Assembly: GCA_964535405.1 (NCBI GenBank) | Contig: CAZHUG010000076.1 | Span: 1 to 8,591 of the forward strand | Reading direction: 5' to 3' | DNA from: Scatomorpha sp964535405 | Lineage (GTDB): Bacteria > Bacillota > Clostridia > Oscillospirales > Oscillospiraceae | Length of the DNA: 8,591 nt | Part shown: piece by piece, positions 6,758-8,591 of the stretch | Position numbering within the stretch: position 1 is the stretch's first letter | Layout: the number at the start of each line of letters is the position of its first letter | Position numbers and translations under genes: made by a program | The notes under the pieces: generated by a model | The model's database searches: none | The model's input: only the letters and a program-made list of their open reading frames with translations | What the model was told of the DNA's origin: nothing

Positions 6758-8078
6758 TTCTTTCCGTGAGCTCATCCCTGAGGGGGAGCGTGTCCTCTGC
6801 GCGCTGTCCGGCGGTGCGGACTCGGTATATCTGCTTTGCAAGCTGCTGGAGCGGGGCATTGACGTGTGCGCTGCACACTATAACCACTGCCTGCGCGGCG
6901 AGGAGTCCGAGCGTGACGAGCGTTTCGTGCGGGAGCTTTGTGCCCGGCGCGGGGTGGAGCTTCGCACAGGGCGCGGCGACGTGTCGGGCTTTGCGCGCGA
7001 AAACGGTATGGGTATTGAGGAGGCAGCGCGAGAGCTGCGCTATGCCTTTTTAGAATCGGCCGCGCGTGAGCTCCCGGCAGACTTAATTGCCACGGCGCAC
7101 AATGCGGATGACAATGCCGAGACGATGCTCATTAATTTAGCGCGAGGTACGGGTCTGCGCGGCCTTGGCGGCATTCCGCCCAAGCGCGGTAACATCATCC
7201 GACCTATACTTTTTACGACGCGTGCCGAGATAGAATGTTATTTGTCTGAAAATTCAATTTCCTATGTTGAAGACAGTACAAATGCCGCTGATGACTATGC
7301 GCGCAACCGCATCAGACACTCGGTCGTGCCGGTTCTGCGCGGCATAAACCCGAATTTTTCTATGAGCGCCGCGCGCGCTTCGCGTCTGTTGCGCGAGGAT
7401 GAGGAATATCTGGAATCGCTGGCCCAAGATTTCATAAGAGTGCATGTGACAGAGCGCGCAGTTCCGGTGGGGGAGCTTGTGCGCCTGCCGAAGCCTCTGT
7501 CCGCTCGCGTGCTGCGACTCATGTCCGGCACATCGCTCTCGCAGACGCATGTTGCCGCGTTGCTTGAGCTTGCCGGGGGCGTCGGACTTGGCAGCTGTGA
7601 TCTTCCGGGAACGCGCGCCGTTCGCGAGCAGGGCTTCATACGTTTTGGGCTTGAGGCGGCGGCAATAATTGCTGCTCGCCCCGTTTTGCTTGAGGGAGAT
7701 ACGGAGATACCGGAAGCGGGAATAACAATTCGCTGCTCTGAGATAATAAAAACGCCTGAAATTAACAGTTCATTCAACACTTTTTTCTTTAAATGTGAGA
7801 ATATTTGTGGTACCATATGCTGTACGGCGCGGATGCCCGGGGATAAAATCAGACTGCTTGGCAGAGGATGTACCAAGAGGCTTTCTGATATTTTCTCTGA
7901 AGGGCACCTGAGCCAGCGCGAGCGGGACCTTACCTGCGTCCTGCGTGACGATGTCGGCCCGATTGCGGTGTATGGACTGGGCATGGCGGAGCGTTGCTCT
8001 GCACAGCCGGGAGAAAGGTCGCTCAAGATAGAAATGATAAAGAGAAAAAATGAAAGCCGGGGAAACGGGATATGTTAG
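6744..8078 (+). CDS. tilS: tRNA(Ile)-lysidine synthetase TilS
   Basis: TilS uses ATP and lysine to convert C34 of the CAU-anticodon tRNA-Ile to lysidine, which switches decoding from AUG to AUA; it is normally essential. The 444 residues fit the long TilS form. The PP-loop ATP site is SGGADS (22-27). HYNHCLRGE (45-53), GIEEAARELRY (90-100), AHNADDNAET (118-127), DSTNAADDYARNRIRH (177-192) and the TilS C-terminal domain (about 364-440, starting MPGDKIRLLGRGCTKRLSDI) are all recognisable. The ATG lies inside the end of dnaB with only a weak ribosome site, so translation is probably coupled to dnaB. A segment near 7741-7800 is markedly AT-rich (about 73 percent) and encodes the link into the C-terminal domain. 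The gene overlaps hpt by 7 bp, and tilS-hpt is a familiar Firmicute pair. Confidence 0.96.
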   Translation: MSRNDSFRELIPEGERVLCALSGGADSVYLLCKLLERGIDVCAAHYNHCLRGEESERDERFVRELCARRGVELRTGRGDVSGFARENGMGIEEAARELRYAFLESAARELPADLIATAHNADDNAETMLINLARGTGLRGLGGIPPKRGNIIRPILFTTRAEIECYLSENSISYVEDSTNAADDYARNRIRHSVVPVLRGINPNFSMSAARASRLLREDEEYLESLAQDFIRVHVTERAVPVGELVRLPKPLSARVLRLMSGTSLSQTHVAALLELAGGVGLGSCDLPGTRAVREQGFIRFGLEAAAIIAARPVLLEGDTEIPEAGITIRCSEIIKTPEINSSFNTFFFKCENICGTICCTARMPGDKIRLLGRGCTKRLSDIFSEGHLSQRERDLTCVLRDDVGPIAVYGLGMAERCSAQPGERSLKIEMIKRKNESRGNGIC

Positions 8079-8591
8079 AAGATCTAGAGCGCATTTTGCT
8101 GACAGAAGAGCAGATTCATGCCAGAATCGGGGAGCTTGGTGCACAGCTCACAGAGGATTATATGGACAAGGATCCTATATTCGTGGGCGTACTGAAGGGC
8201 TGTTTTATTTTCATGGCCGACCTGCTGCGTAAAACTGACATCTATTGCACAATGGATTTCATGGCAGTCTCATCTTACGGTGATGGTATCACCACGACCG
8301 GAGCTGTCAATATCAACAAAGATCTCTCGCGCGATATCGAGGGTCGCCATGTCATCATAGTTGAGGACATTCTTGATAGCGGCGTGACTTTGAGCTATCT
8401 TGTAAAATATCTTTCGGTCAGGAACCCTGCATCAATAAAGCTGGTTACACTATTGGATAAGCCGGCGCGCCGTATGGCGGATGTAAGGGCAGATTATATT
8501 GGCTTTGAAGTCGAGGACGCCTTCGTTGTCGGCTATGGGCTGGATTATGCCGAGGAATACCGCAACCTGCCGTATATCGGCATATTAAAGC
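8072..8591 (+). CDS. hpt: Hypoxanthine(-guanine) phosphoribosyltransferase, 3'-truncated by window edge
   Basis: This is a purine salvage enzyme that joins hypoxanthine or guanine to PRPP to give IMP or GMP. The frame is open to the end of the window: 173 codons plus one base. The last residues seen, YRNLPYIGILK, are where the family (about 175-185 residues) is nearly finished, so only a few residues are missing. Visible motifs are VGVLKGCFIFMADL (38-51), the flexible-loop segment SSYGDGITTTG (67-77), the PRPP-binding motif VIIVEDILDSGVT (94-106) and the base-binding region DAFVVGYGLDY. GGGGAA (8059-8064) lies 7 nt before the ATG. The gene overlaps the end of tilS by 7 bp. In B. subtilis ftsH follows this pair, but here the downstream gene is out of view. 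Also named hprT. Confidence 0.95.
   Translation, partial: MLEDLERILLTEEQIHARIGELGAQLTEDYMDKDPIFVGVLKGCFIFMADLLRKTDIYCTMDFMAVSSYGDGITTTGAVNINKDLSRDIEGRHVIIVEDILDSGVTLSYLVKYLSVRNPASIKLVTLLDKPARRMADVRADYIGFEVEDAFVVGYGLDYAEEYRNLPYIGILK

Overview
The window looks like core chromosome from a moderately GC-rich member of the Firmicutes (class Clostridia). It holds a V-type (A/V-like) ATPase operon end and the order gdpP-rplI-dnaB followed by tilS-hpt; both blocks are familiar from Firmicutes (B. subtilis has gdpP-rplI-dnaC and tilS-hprT-ftsH). An Oscillospirales-like gut clostridium is a reasonable guess from gene style and GC content, but the sequence alone does not prove it. There are no mobile elements, CRISPR arrays, tRNAs or rRNAs. 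Coding density is very high: the longest non-coding stretch is about 127 bases.

Left part (1-1750, plus strand): the 3' end of a V-type ATPase operon. Subunit B is cut by the window edge and is followed by complete subunit D. The operon closes at a perfect 18-bp inverted repeat that serves as a bidirectional terminator, because the next gene points the other way.

Middle (1750-2781, minus strand): a lone sugar-1-phosphate nucleotidyltransferase. It closely resembles the N-terminal half of the large clostridial/cyanobacterial nucleotidyltransferase-phosphomannomutase fusion. Its tail looks like only the last domain of that phosphomannomutase, as if the catalytic middle had been lost. This is the most unusual thing in the window.

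The 127-bp divergent gap (2782-2908) carries a near-consensus sigma-A promoter (TTGTCA, 17 bp, TATAAT) facing right. Its -35 overlaps a TTGACA on the opposite strand.

Right part (2909-8591, plus strand): a tight five-gene cluster, probably one operon. It encodes GdpP (c-di-AMP phosphodiesterase, TTG start), ribosomal protein L9, replicative helicase DnaB, tRNA-Ile lysidine synthetase TilS and hypoxanthine phosphoribosyltransferase, the last cut by the window end. Spacings are 21 and 24 bp, then overlaps of 14 and 7 bp. The cluster joins second-messenger turnover, translation, replication, tRNA maturation and purine salvage under one strong promoter. I saw no wholly new system; the remnant-bearing nucleotidyltransferase and the divergent promoter region deserve the closest look.
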